From: Stropharia rugosoannulata | Taxonomy: Eukaryota; Basidiomycota; Agaricomycetes; Agaricales; Strophariaceae | NCBI GenBank assembly: GCA_028532985.1 | Contig: JANCIK010000007.1 | Location: forward strand, 1,860,001-1,924,000 | Direction: 5' to 3' | DNA length: 64,000 bases | Shown here: positions 25,267 to 36,059 of the stretch, piece by piece | Layout: each line of letters begins with the position of its first letter | Position numbering within the stretch: the first letter of the stretch is position 1 | Made by a program: the position numbers and the translations under genes | Notes under the pieces: model-generated | Database searches by the model: none | What the model was told of the DNA's origin: nothing | The model's input: only the letters and a program-made list of their open reading frames with translations

Positions 25267-27641
25267 CTATAATGCAAGTTCTTCATTACTCTTCTCGGCA
25301 GTGTTGGACACTTTTGTACTGTTATTTGGCTCTTCCTTCATCCCCCACTGATTATCATTTTTCTGGTGCAGAGGAATTTCCTTTTGTAAAAATGGAGTGA
25401 GGAATCCAATGCAACAAACACCTAGCATAATCATCCACAGAACATGAAGAGCATGATTGTACGCATCTTCGACCTTGCCACGTAGCGGTTCTCCAAGGTT
25501 TTTGATAGCCGGAATTGCCACGTATGTAAGGTCTCCCGAGGATGCGCCAATTTGTGCAATAAACTCTTGAGGCAGTCTTTTCTTGAGCTCATTCTGGATA
25601 ACTGTTGCGCCTATTGAATACCCCCATGACTACCGTTGCATGTAAGCAGAGACATATTGTAGATCAGAAAAAACGTACCTGTGGAAAGGTCCTAACAAAT
25701 GTAAGGAATGATAATGCTGGAGCATTGAGCGTAGCGTCAAGCGGAGCAAGAACTGCAAATGTTGTTGAATATAGAAATCCGAAGCCAACCGAGCAGATAA
25801 TCTGTATAGGCACAGTGGCACCAGTAGATGTGCTCCGATCTATGATAGTAAGCAGTCCCAGTCCAATAAGCATTAAAGCCCATCCAATAATGTTCTCAAA
25901 GTATTATCACATAAGTACCATAGCAGGTTTCGAGGGTACCGGTAAAGGACTTACAACTTTTTTATAATGACCAAATTTTGATACAATCAGACCTTGAACA
26001 ATTGCCGAAGGCGAAATAACAATCACAGTGGGGAAGAGAAGCAGCCCCGATAACAAGGGACTATGGGCCTTTCCAGCCTGGAAGTAGATAGGCCTGGTCA
26101 TAATAAAATTAGTAGAAATTATACTTGAATGTGTCAATAAAACACACAAGTAGACTTGTTCATTCATAAGGAAGCTAAGCATAAGCCGGCAATTGTTAAA
26201 ATGAGAGCTTACATGTAACGCAAGTAATTACAATTCCATGAAGAAATGATCCACAGTAACTAGACTCAAACAGTGGTTTAGTATGGTACACCATGATATA
26301 AATATTGTTACTCGCCCACTCATGCTTGTACGGTTTGATAGAATATTGAGCGGTATCTATGCGGTAATTAAAACATGTGCTAGATAAAAAGTAAGATTTA
26401 CTGACCGAAGGATGTGAAGCTATTTTTATCTCATACAAAATTGATACTAGAAGACCTATTATCCCCAAGATTATAGGAACAAGCACTTTTGTGGATATCC
26501 ATGGTGCTTGGATACCACCCCAAGTAAGGGCAATAATACAAGAAGCTGTCGAGAGCATAATCAACAAGTTTCCACTAGGAAAATACTATTAGTAGGGAGC
26601 ATATGTGATTTTAAGTATTACATACATGGGGTCCATAGCTTTAATTGATTCTTTCAAAGGCGGCCGTGCTGGTCTTTTCAGATGAAGAAAAAAGAACACA
26701 ACCACAAAGGCAAGGCCAGACATGGGTAGAGTTATATCTGTTTATTCTATAAATTTAGTATAGAAAACGCCAATACCATATCAAGCAACACACAGAAAAG
26801 CCTGTAATCTTGTTGTCAAATCACATAGTTATCGGATGAGATAAAGATACAAACCATCTCCATGTTGTTTGTTGGACTATAGCACCTCCAATAAATGGGC
26901 CAATGCCTGTAACAACGGTAAAGGCACTGAATTATATGTCAGCGAATGTAACTATAGAAAAGAAATATAGCATGTGACGAACAGTCCTATGAGCGAGCTA
27001 TATAGCCCACGCTCCTTCAAGGTTACTATGTCGGCTACAATTATGGTAGTCAGCGTCTGAATAATCCCCGTCCCCACTCCTTGAATTGCTATGACTCATT
27101 TAGTTTGTATTCAAAAAATGCGGAATAAATATAATGAGCAACCTCGTCCAACGATAAGCACTATCATGTTATGTGCAAGTGAGCACATCAACGATCCTGC
27201 TCCAAAAACAACTAGCGAGAAAAGTAAAATATGCCTTCTGCCAAAAATCTCCGCAAGTCGTCCACTCAATGGTATTATTGCTGTTGTTGCGAGTGAGTAG
27301 GATGCTGATACCCAAACAAATGATTGATTTCCTCCGAGATCGTGTACAATTACTGGCAGAGCGGTCGCCATCGAGCCCTAGCTAGATAATTAGTAAATTT
27401 TTCTTATTCTGTGAAAAAAATGGCGTACCATATCCAGGGCAGCAACCATAATACAAAGACATAGGGCGCAGAATACTAGCCAGAATCTCCACCCTTTCTG
27501 CGCAGTGTGTGCGGGTTGATTCTGCTCAGCCATAGATGAAAAGCTTGTAGGATGGTGGATAGTATCAGGAAGAGCTGGTAATTCTTCGTCAGAAGCGCAA
27601 ATGCCAACGACGTAAGTGCTCTCTTGAAATAACTGATCCAT
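25267..27641 (-). CDS. Major facilitator superfamily transporter, DHA2 (14-helix) type
   Basis: A minus-strand gene in many short exons. After a polar N-terminus helix 1 reads WRFWLVFCALCLCIMVAALD. Motif A follows helix 2 as GRLAEIFGRRHILLFSL. Next come the Arg/Gly motif AIQGVGTGI and motif C GIGPFIGGAIVQQTTWRW, diagnostic of drug:H+ antiporters. The last helix (HVLWMIMLGVCCIGFLTPFL) precedes a hydrophilic tail ending EKSNEELAL. The length fits 14 helices. Family knowledge: such pumps export toxic or self-made small molecules at the plasma membrane. The start is uncertain: 27641 adds an acidic leader (MDQLFQES) and 27533 starts directly at MAEQNQP. It diverges from the prenyltransferase with about 600 bases between start codons, which suggests a shared control region and export of that pathway's product. 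Confidence 0.85.
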
Positions 27642-27811
27642 AATTATACCGAAAGCACTGATAACAGCTATGTATAATTGTAGCCCGTTCTTCTCGCAAG
27701 ATGCAGTTGTAATGACAGTTACACGCATGTGATCTATTTACGTGTATTTCAGCGGTACGTACCGAGCAATATATTTGGATTATGAATTGCTTCCATACAG
27801 ACGAGAATGAC

Positions 27812-28030
27812 TCACAGATTTAGGTCATTCAAGTCTTCCATTATATGTGTCTTCCATTTGATATCAAAAATTTCGGCCCACTCCGCGAAGCGTAGAGGGT
27901 GGAACGACTCGCTGAAACTTGCTACATCAATAAGGCTATGAAACGCATGCACTGTAAAGTAAACTACAAGAAAATCAGCTACTTGTTCTGCATGGCAAAA
28001 GCTCTGTTCGGTGGGAGCTATGAGAGACAT
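27812..28030 (-). CDS. Possible small protein or orphan exon between transporter and prenyltransferase
   Basis: An unrecognised 72-codon open frame starting MSLIAPTEQSFCHAEQVADF. It contains WAEIFDIKWKTHIMEDLNDL near the end, where a GTGAGT donor overlaps the last codons. It could be the first exon of a short gene, but I could not find a convincing continuation. Codon composition resembles neighbouring exons. It occupies the presumed promoter gap of the metabolite genes. Confidence is low and a non-coding explanation is just as likely. Confidence 0.2.
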   Translation of the reverse strand: MSLIAPTEQSFCHAEQVADFLVVYFTVHAFHSLIDVASFSESFHPLRFAEWAEIFDIKWKTHIMEDLNDLNL

Positions 28031-28181
28031 GGCACATCAATCAAGTGGCTCTTTCGTGATAGAACACTCAAGTACTCAGGTTACAAAGTTGAATAGATTT
28101 TTAATCGAACATCTCACGCTGGCTTATTAATTTGTATATTATTATCCAGTACGCTAAAAGTCACTAAAAAATCGAGAGACT

Positions 28182-28187
28182 TATAAG
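28182..28187 (+). promoter_or_regulatory. TATA-like element of the prenyltransferase gene
   Basis: TATAAG about 54 bases upstream of the prenyltransferase ATG at 28241. The spacing is suitable for a short 5' UTR. A matching arrangement (TATATAAA, then ATG about 46-50 bases later) precedes the adenylating-enzyme gene. Confidence 0.35.
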
Positions 28188-28240
28188 GGTTGAATACAAC
28201 ACACTTATTCTCTTGTTTATTCATTAGATATTATTCAAGA

Positions 28241-29634
28241 ATGATTGAAACCCCCATCTTCTATCTATTGTGGCACGCAACACTTGCATTGGTGAGACAA
28301 TCTCTAGTGTTTTTTAAATTATTGTTTGAATTGTATGTCAGATACGATGCAGATTCATGTTTCGACGGACTGTCTTTTGGTTGAAACGAGCATATCTTCC
28401 GGTGTACTCCATGATGAACCATTCAAATTACAAAGAACACGTCCAGGCAGAGTATCTAAATTTTTTTGGACAGTACATTATACCATTGGTTGGTCCCTGT
28501 CCAAAGGAGTTTAAGCACAGTATTCCAACATCTTACATGGGCGATGATCATACGCCTATAGAACTCAGTTGGGTTCTCAATGACAATGGACAACACACAG
28601 TACGTTTTACCCTGGAGCCTATATCACAACAAACAGGTGCACCATCTTCCTATGACACCTGGATTGAGTCGCTTTACACCTTGTCGCAGTGTGGACAAGT
28701 ACATACGTTCGACTTGTCTTGGACAAGAATGTGCTTGTCATCATTGGCGTACAACGGAATGCCCTCGGGTTATACCTTTCCACACTACTCTCAGTTTTCT
28801 ATTGGTAAGTACGAACCATGGGTAAACAAGTGGAATAATAAATGACATTATTGCTAGGGGCGGACTTTACGCACACTAAAGGGGTGATACTGAAGTCATA
28901 TTTCCTTCCACATATCCGTTCTGCCGCAACGGGTGTCTCACAAATGGAACTGGTTAACAAATGCATAACTCAACTTGGACTTGAAGATCAGTGGAAGTTA
29001 ATCACGGACTATATCTCACAGAAGTCCTGCCTAAACGCAGTACCCGAGATTGTTGCAGTCGACTGCGTCCCCGTTCTTCAAAACCGTGTCAAGATATACT
29101 TTCGATCAAATGTTAGCACTTTGGATGACGTTCTTGACTTTTTCACACTCGGACAGAGCCTCTGCAATCCAGTCATTTTAAAGACAACAGAAGAAATTAG
29201 GTCGTTGTGGACATATCTCTTCCCCGGAAAAAATGGCAGAGCCATGATCAATTCAGCGAGTCCTTCCCATTACGCCAGCCGCATTCCTATCTATTTTGAA
29301 CTTTCTGTGGGTAGACCGTTCCCCTACCCCAAGCTCTACATACCCGTTCGACACTACTGCAAAGATGACGGAGAAATTGCAACGGCGGTTACTCGATTCT
29401 ATACGGAACACCGACGCAAACACCTTGTGGACATTTACTCGAAAGGTCTTCAGTCAGCCTTGTAAGTCGATGATTCAAGTTTTCTCTAAAACATATGTAT
29501 TTCTAATCCGAGACTCTAGGAAGTGCTCATTACATAAGAAAGAATTAGGAATGCATACATACCTTGGGGTTGCTGCCAGGAAGAGCGGTCCACAGCTTAG
29601 TGTCTACTTGAGCCCTTTGGCATTCTCCAGGTGA
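28241..29634 (+). CDS. DMATS-family aromatic (indole-type) prenyltransferase
   Basis: Exons 28241-28291, 28342-28804, 28858-29461 and 29520-29634 are all in phase and encode 410 residues, within the family range. Family blocks in order are YKEHVQAEYLNFFGQYIIPL, DDHTPIELSW (the Glu that contacts the indole N-H of the aromatic substrate in this family), VRFTLEP and KGVILKSYFLPHIRS (diphosphate-contacting Lys). These are followed by IPIYFELSVGRPFPYPKLYI, then PVRHYC and, at the end, HTYLGVAARKSGPQLSVYLS. Enzymes of this ABBA fold transfer dimethylallyl or geranyl groups to tryptophan, indole alkaloids or tyrosine without the DDxxD motif; none is seen here. The short hydrophobic first exon is unusual but in frame. 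Substrate is inferred only as aromatic and amino-acid-derived. Confidence 0.88.
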
Positions 29635-30210
29635 ATGCATCAGAGATGTATCAAGTAGTGGGCTGGATTAGAATGTTCTCTGCGCTTCTCATGGAGCTTA
29701 GTTCGTACATTTTCATGCCCTGGTATACACGGCTTTCCCTAATATGATCTGCGATTCTTTTATGATGCTTTCAAGCACCAGACAGTCTAATTTCCGACTC
29801 CTACGGCTTCTATGGAGCGAAGCGTTTTACGATCCTTCTAAACTCATCATTAAATCAAGCATCGCCCCGTATGAATAGAAATTCTGGTGAAAGTCACTCA
29901 GTGAAGTTGATGCATCATAGCTGGCCTTGTGATCCATACCGTATGACTAGATAAGGTAGATTCAGGCTAAACTATGTTCTCTGAGCTACATCAGATGGGA
30001 AATTCGGAATAAATAAGCATACTAAGCATCTTGGGACCCGGTATCGGAAAGGTAGCAACTGGTGTCTGAAGAATCAATGTCAGTTTGATGCCCGTGTTCG
30101 AGAAGATATTCACACGGTGTGCCATGGATTTGCTACATGCAAACGATGTCATAACAAGTTCGGACCCCAAATTACCACTCTATCTAGAGCGCTAGCCTGC
30201 TGCACCCGCC
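29635..30210. other. Intergenic region between prenyltransferase and adenylase, no gene seen
   Basis: About 575 bases between two genes on the same strand. No open frame of interest. It ends at a TATATAAA box, presumably the adenylase promoter. Confidence 0.45.
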
Positions 30211-30212
30211 AC

Positions 30213-30220
30213 TATATAAA
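30213..30220 (+). promoter_or_regulatory. TATA box of the adenylating-enzyme gene
   Basis: TATATAAA 46-53 bases upstream of the ATG at 30266. Its position argues against using the closer ATG at 30229 as start, since transcription should begin downstream of that codon. Confidence 0.45.
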
Positions 30221-30265
30221 CACGGCTGATGGAGCACACATCCAACTCCCAACAAGAGTATCGCT

Positions 30266-32268
30266 ATGGATTCTCAAGGCGCAAACCGTCACATTATGTC
30301 TGACTTGATTGCCTCTTTACAGAAACAGGAGGAGTTCGTTGTTTTTCGACAACCTAGGAGAAGGAGGGTGGGGGTCCATTACCTCCCATGTCTTTTTGGC
30401 GGACTTGAAATCCTCTGCAAAGTACTATCGTAACGCTCTTACACCCCTCGTAGACGCTTCACACGAGGAATCGTCCCCGACCATAGTTGGTGTTTGGTAC
30501 GTGCACAGGAACGAGACCATGAATGCCGTAGCTCATGCATCTACATCTGTAAGGCTTTCAGGTCAGAAATACAGCGACACTGTCACTATACTTGGCCTGT
30601 CTTTGGCCGGTTTTATTCCACAACTGTTCAGCACTGTATTTCAGAATCCAAATGTTCTCTGGGACCTGATGGCTCGAAGCGGCGCCCGTGCCCTAGTCTA
30701 TGACGTTGCGTTTGAAGGCGACACATCAACTTGTTCCATTCCATCTCTTCGTGTACCCGCAACATTCCCTGAGACGGATGAAAATACGAAACCGCCAAAC
30801 ACATCATATACCGATGTATTACTAATTGTCCACTCTTCAGGAACGACTGGGGGGATGCCAAAGATCATCCCTGTCAATCACGGTTGGATGCTCAACTTCA
30901 TTACAGTGAAATTTCCTGGGGCGATAATGCAGGGTGAATATGACAAGAACAACGTAATGAATACACTAGGTAACCTAGCTCATGTGGGATCGCTCTCAGG
31001 TGCATAACAACGTTTCTCGTAGTCCTATTACTGAAACTAAGCCTCTAGCTTTTATGGCTGCGGCTTACCACGGCTTTTGTACTGTACAATCGTCATCAAT
31101 GAACGCTCCGACGTCTGAGCTTCTGAAGATGATCACCGTATGTGGTGTCAATCGCCTTGCTCTTTACGCAACCTTCCTTTCTGCACATATTAAAGAGGCG
31201 CGGACAACACCATCCGTTGCAGATATCCTCAAATCTTGCCGGCAAATCTTGCACACGGGCGTCAGTCTTCACCGAGATGACGAAGAATGGGCAGTTGAAA
31301 ACGGCCTCCCCGTTACGGTGAGCTGACAAGTCCTTTCTAGTCTGATCATCAGCTCAACATTATAACACGACAGACTATGTATGGATGTACCGAGACAGGT
31401 GAGATTTTGCAGTGAGGCTTATATAAGTGTCTTCAATGATAATTAATTGATAGCCCCCGTTATGACGAGCATACTTGGCTCTGAGCAGTCGGCACGCCTG
31501 CTCCGCCTTATTCCCGGTGTAGAGGCGGCATCGCTTGTTCCATGCGAGATGCCTGCTGCCTCATCTGGTGAAACCACCGCTTTGTTTGAAATGGTCTGTT
31601 ATTCGGGGAAGATAGATAGCCCTCATTCGTCTCTTTTCCAAGCAGCGGATGGGCTGTTTCACACAGATGACGTATTTGAGTTGGTCCAGCCTGGGCTTTA
31701 CAAGTTCAAAGGCCGTAAAGGCGATTGGATTAAAACGCTCAACGGGTTCTGCGATGCCCAGTAAGTTGATCGATCGTGTAACAAATTGAACTACATCCAC
31801 TGACCTTACAAATGCTTCAGAGGCATCGAAGAGAACGTTCGATCTGTGTGTAAAGACCTTATCCATGATGCTGCAGTTGTGGGGGAAAATAGACCACTTC
31901 CATGTCTGTTCATAGAGCTTCCTCAAGACATATCACCAGGACCCGGGGACGCAGAACTAATTACTGCAATACTATCGAGAACTCGTAGTTATAATACCCG
32001 TCTGTTCCCTTACGAGCGTATCGAAGATCCTCACCGTATAATTATCCTCCCACACGGAAGCATACCGCGTACCAAGGTATGAATTCTTATAATTGATGTG
32101 GTTAACCGTATATCTCACTTCATTAAATTTCCAGGAGAAAGGGAACATCCGGTACGTGTTCACTTTGAACCATATAATGTTAGAATAGCTTATGTAACTG
32201 TATACAGACGTAGCGCGATTGCCACATTATTCGCAGACAGACTTGATCAAATATTTGGAGGACAGTAG
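30266..32268 (+). CDS. Stand-alone adenylate-forming enzyme (NRPS-like A domain, no carrier domain)
   Basis: Family motifs in order: GWGSITSHVFLADLKSSAKY near the N-terminus, TILGLSLAGFIP, core A3 VHSSGTTGGMPKIIPVNHG, AFMAAAYHGF, core A5 TMYGCTETAP (rebuilt across two short introns), DGLFHTDDVFE (A7) and YKFKGRKGDWIKTLNG (A8). The C-terminus PRTKEKGNIRRSAIATLF carries the A10 lysine, and the protein stops after FADRLDQIFGGQ. No thiolation, reductase or thioesterase domain follows, so it should make an acyl- or aminoacyl-adenylate for a partner or for CoA. Substrate is unknown. The N-terminus is unresolved: the frame from ATG 30266 and the conserved frame are offset by one base around a T5 run at 30342-30346, so this is either a frameshift or a start elsewhere. 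Confidence 0.8.
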
Positions 32269-33171
32269 ATTCTATGTAAATGGTCGAGTGTAATATGTGT
32301 AGACCTTCAACTAGATGTGTATCCTATGAAGAACAGGCCAGAAATCAATCTTATGTACCTGCCCGCGCCTGATAGAGAGGGAAATGGTGACGGGTGAGGT
32401 TGGATACCCCAACGCGAACTTGAAGGTTACCGTTGTATAATTATCGAATCCATCACTCTGCATTGTTGCACAGAGAGATAGAACTCGAGGCCATCACCAT
32501 CAAGCCCATAATAACCAAATTCCGCCTTAAAGTACCTTAAATGGACGTCAAATGGGAACTGCGGCATTACAAGAGTAAGTCTGTATCGATTATCAAGTGA
32601 AGATCCAGAATTCTTGCACGACGGTCGGGAGAAGCCGTGTCGTGGGAACCCAATCAACACCACCACGGCCGGCAAGAGCTGCATAGCGCTGCATTTTGGA
32701 CTTGTCCATCATCGGCATCTCTTCCGCCTTTGCTTACTTCCCGCGCTTTTTGGGAAGCTAAGTCCATTTCGTTGGCTCACTAGCAGCGGGAACCTCCATT
32801 TAAGAAGATAAAAGGAAATTCTACTAAATATGACTATGCCGGATATTCAAGCTCAAGGCCAAGCTGGCTGCACAGCCGCAACTGGTTGAAAGATCTCGTG
32901 TAAAATGTGACCGATCATGAACATATATGCCATAATCAAGGCGGGCTCTGGGGATATAAAAGCCCCCCTACTTCGTATTTTCAACCCCAAGCAGGTTCAC
33001 CTCCTACCACAACAACCTGAGCTTCTTCTCAACGCCTAACGCCAATTGTTCGCTTTGTTCTCGTTCTCTTATCACACTTCATTCGTATCGCCTTCTTCCC
33101 TCGGTATACCAGCACTTTTTGCACAGCTAAGCAGCCCGCTGGGGCCCAACTTAAGGGATCCCCCTCCCGCC
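32269..33171. other. Intergenic region with TATA box near its right end
   Basis: About 900 bases without a convincing gene. A TATAAA box lies at 32955-32960 and a pyrimidine-rich 5' leader runs to the ATG at 33172. No element was recognised in the rest. Confidence 0.45.
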
Positions 33172-34344
33172 ATGCCTGCTAAAGGTCAGTTCAGAATATT
33201 CCCCCCCATTATAAAACTCGCCATTACTAACTTATAGTGTCCTCCTTAGATGGTGCATCGTTCTCCGGAACGCCTTTGCAGAATGGCGGGAACCCTCAAT
33301 GGTCAGGTATGTATCTACCTAGCTTCTCAGCCAATCACCTTACTTACCTATGTCATAGGACATCAAACCTTTTTTGACTCAACGCCACCAATAGATCATG
33401 ACACCTTTATCTACATCATTTGCTTCTTCTCGTCGCCTACCCCGCCTCGCTCAGAGGATATCCTACTCGACGCTCCTCATATTCAGTACTTAATGGATAC
33501 GGACCCCGCCCTTGCTCTTTTTTCTCCGGATGACGCCGTTCGTAGAGCTCGGCCAGATAGAGCTCCTAACATATTAGGCTTAAGGTCTGGCTACAAGGCC
33601 GTCCTTGATGTCCTTAGGGACTTTACCTGGTGGGCAGCGATTACGGCTGTTCATCTGTACTACCGCCGTTGGTATGTAAATCTTGCTCTCTCCCGTCAGA
33701 TATACTTTTGCTAAGTTTCAACATTCATTGGGGGATTTAGCTTCCGCGCATTCTCTCTCGAACAACGTATGTTTCTTTTTCCTTGGATAACAGTATATCC
33801 GTTGCTGAAGTGTATTCAGGCACCGGTAAAGGTGGTGTTCTACAGCCTTATATCGGGGCTGAGCCTCATGCAAGAGGAGAGCACGGGGCAGTATGAAAAT
33901 TGGGTTAGTTCCTTTCCCTTGTGTTCAAAAATGCCATTACTTACTTGTCCCATTTTATAGACACGCGCGATGAATGCGCTATCCTGCAACTCGGCGCTGT
34001 ACACGCCGAGTGCAAGCCGCGACCCAAGGCGCGACGTTGGGAGCGTGCCGGAAGGGAAGACGAAAGCGGATAGAAAGGAGGTTTCCCCTCCGTGTCCACT
34101 TCAGGTTAGTACTAGCTCATGATTATGGCTTGCTATTACTAAATATGTTCCTTCAGATCGGGCATCGCCTAATGGGATGCCCATTGAGGATGAAGGCACA
34201 CCTTATTGGGAGGTAAGATTTTATCCACTCTGTTGGGTAGAGCTCTTGTTCATAATTCTGGTACTTACTGTTTTGGTTAATACTGAACAGGTGGATCAGA
34301 GGTGGGGGGATGCCGGAAGTATCACAGTCCGTTGTGTGGTGTAA
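33172..34344 (+). CDS. Hypothetical multi-exon protein, 3' end uncertain
   Basis: I do not recognise this gene. Good splice signals follow the ATG: 33172-33184, then an exon beginning TGTCCTCC (33238), then a long exon from about 33359 to 33672, in phase. Encoded segments include ASFSGTPLQNGGNPQWS, DAPHIQYLMDTDPALALF, VLRDFTWWAAITAVHLYYRR and VKVVFYSLISGLSLMQEEST. There is no signal peptide; one or two weakly hydrophobic helices (WWAAITAVHLYY, KVVFYSLISGLSL) could touch a membrane. The end is ambiguous. One model gives VNRASPNGMPIEDEGTPYWE and stops at 34344; another stays open in a different frame to about 34667. A TATAAA box sits about 215 bases upstream. No function is proposed. Confidence 0.45.
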
Positions 34345-35010
34345 TAGCCACGGTAAGTGTTACATTTTCTTGTACCCCAATTGGCACTAATCCGCATTGT
34401 ATAACAGGCTGTAAATGTTAGAGGCATTCCGAGCCCGAGAATTGCTGCAGACGGCGAATTGAAAGTAAGTTTACCTCAATATTTGAGTATTATTATATCC
34501 TAATTACATATCCTGTCCTGTATAGCTTGTGCTAAGCCGCCATATGCTGCAATACCTTGTATCCACCAGAAGGAGGGTGTGCTTTAAACGGATAAAGGAA
34601 GGCATGTATCATTTACATTGCACTCTAAATTATTCCTATTTAAAGCTGTTCTTCAACGGTTTTTGACAACTCAACATTCTGTAGACCTAAGTTTAGTAGA
34701 CTATTTATGTATTTTCAAGACTGTAATTAATGATAATATATCACTCTATGAAATTGGATAATTTGAGCAAACATAACTTCAGTATATAATATGTGAGAAA
34801 AGTGACACAGAAAATTGAAGTTTATACAAAATGAGCCAGAATCAAGCTCTGGATCAATATTTAATCCTGTACTACTGTAACCATTCATATAAATCCCTAC
34901 TCTTATTTTTCCTTGATCTGCCTGAACGGGATGTGTCGGAGCTGTATGAACTGCGCAATGCGCTTGTTACCTCGAGGCGCGCGCTTAACGGGCGCCTAAT
35001 CCGCAAAATG

Positions 35011-35077
35011 CCGAAAGTGGGAGGACATCTCGATATTGGAGAAACCGGGTGTCCGGCTGTCTGGCTGGCTGGCTGGG
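35011..35077 (+). repeat. Inverted repeat, left arm
   Basis: This arm contains CTCGATATTGGAGAAACCGG (35029-35048), whose exact reverse complement occurs at 35718-35737. Similarity extends on both sides as CCGAAAGTG-like and CTGG-repeat sequence, about 60-65 bases in all with mismatches. Confidence 0.65.
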
Positions 35078-35694
35078 AGGCTGTGCAGGAAGGGTCATGT
35101 GGTCAACAACTTCTATATAAAGCAGTGATCGAACCTGATTAGGCAGGCCTTGGGCGAGTGTGCATCCGCCATTAATTATCAGTGAATGTGAATGTAGTTC
35201 TTCTGCGGCCACTAAAACATTATACATGTTACAAGTAATAGAGTATATTTCTGCTGCTATATCTTGCCTGATTACTCTGTATTGATGCAACGCCGGGCAG
35301 AAGATGTTTGGTCCATTATGTATTGAAATCTCGCCATATCCCTTGTAACTTACTCGATCTTTTTGGGCTTGCAAAACCTGAACTTGAGCTCTGGTCTGTC
35401 TCAAATCAGGGGCATATTTGAGGCATGGAGGTGCTTGAAAATGTCTGCCAAATTATAGCTGTGTTGTTGCTTATAATAGTGACTATGGGTTGACTGTAAG
35501 TATTTGTAAAATATTGGTACAGTACATTTTAACAAAGGCGGAAAGTCTTAACACCATATATACATTAAGTTTATTGTCAGACGTCTGTGGGTGGCGCGTT
35601 GAACCAACTTCGTTAACATTGGCACTGGGCAGCAAACATCACAGGGACTACGGCAATGCGCGATTGATGCCGGACTTTCCCGGCCGAGGGTTGC

Positions 35695-35755
35695 CGACCA
35701 GCCAGTCAGCCAGTCAACCGGTTTCTCCAATATCGAGATATTGTCGAAAGTGCGG
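35695..35755 (-). repeat. Inverted repeat, right arm
   Basis: Reverse-complement partner of 35011-35077, with a perfect 20-base core at 35718-35737. The arms are separated by about 620 bases, so a transcript across the region could form a long hairpin. Confidence 0.65.
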
Positions 35756-36059
35756 TTTCCGAGCTCATAGCGGAGCCGTGCTTATTAGCGTGCACTACTT
35801 GCAAGTTAAGATATCCAGCTTCACTGTACCAACAATAAATGGCACAAGGATGTTTGTGGTCACGCAGAAATGCAAAAGGAACATAGTTTGTACCAGCTTA
35901 AAGAATTGAAGAAGCAGTTGTATCCATGTACATAGTTATTATGTTCTTCTGTAGGTAATTTTTCTGATACATAATGCCTTTGACAATGCGAGAGAGTTTC
36001 TATTTTTAACGTTAAGAAGAGAAAGTGTTCATTGCTACAATAATATCTATCTCTGCAAG

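Larger units (their letters stand above)
34668..36059. other. Region without a confident gene; holds an inverted repeat
   Basis: About 1.4 kb. Open frames at 34831-35142 (plus), 34985-35404 (minus) and 35490-35909 (plus) have no family pattern. Parts of two of them are translations of the inverted-repeat arms (WLAGWE, PTSQSASQ). The segment may be a remnant element. Confidence 0.4.

Noticed and set aside
27812..28030. Cluster-specific regulator between transporter and prenyltransferase
   Set aside because: The 72-codon frame has no zinc-cluster, bZIP or other DNA-binding motif; kept only as a low-confidence open frame.
34985..35404. 139-codon minus-strand open frame
   Set aside because: It runs through an inverted-repeat arm and shows no conserved motif; no splice structure or start context supports it.
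35490..35909. 139-codon plus-strand open frame
   Set aside because: Its PTSQSASQ part is the other inverted-repeat arm; the rest has no recognisable pattern.
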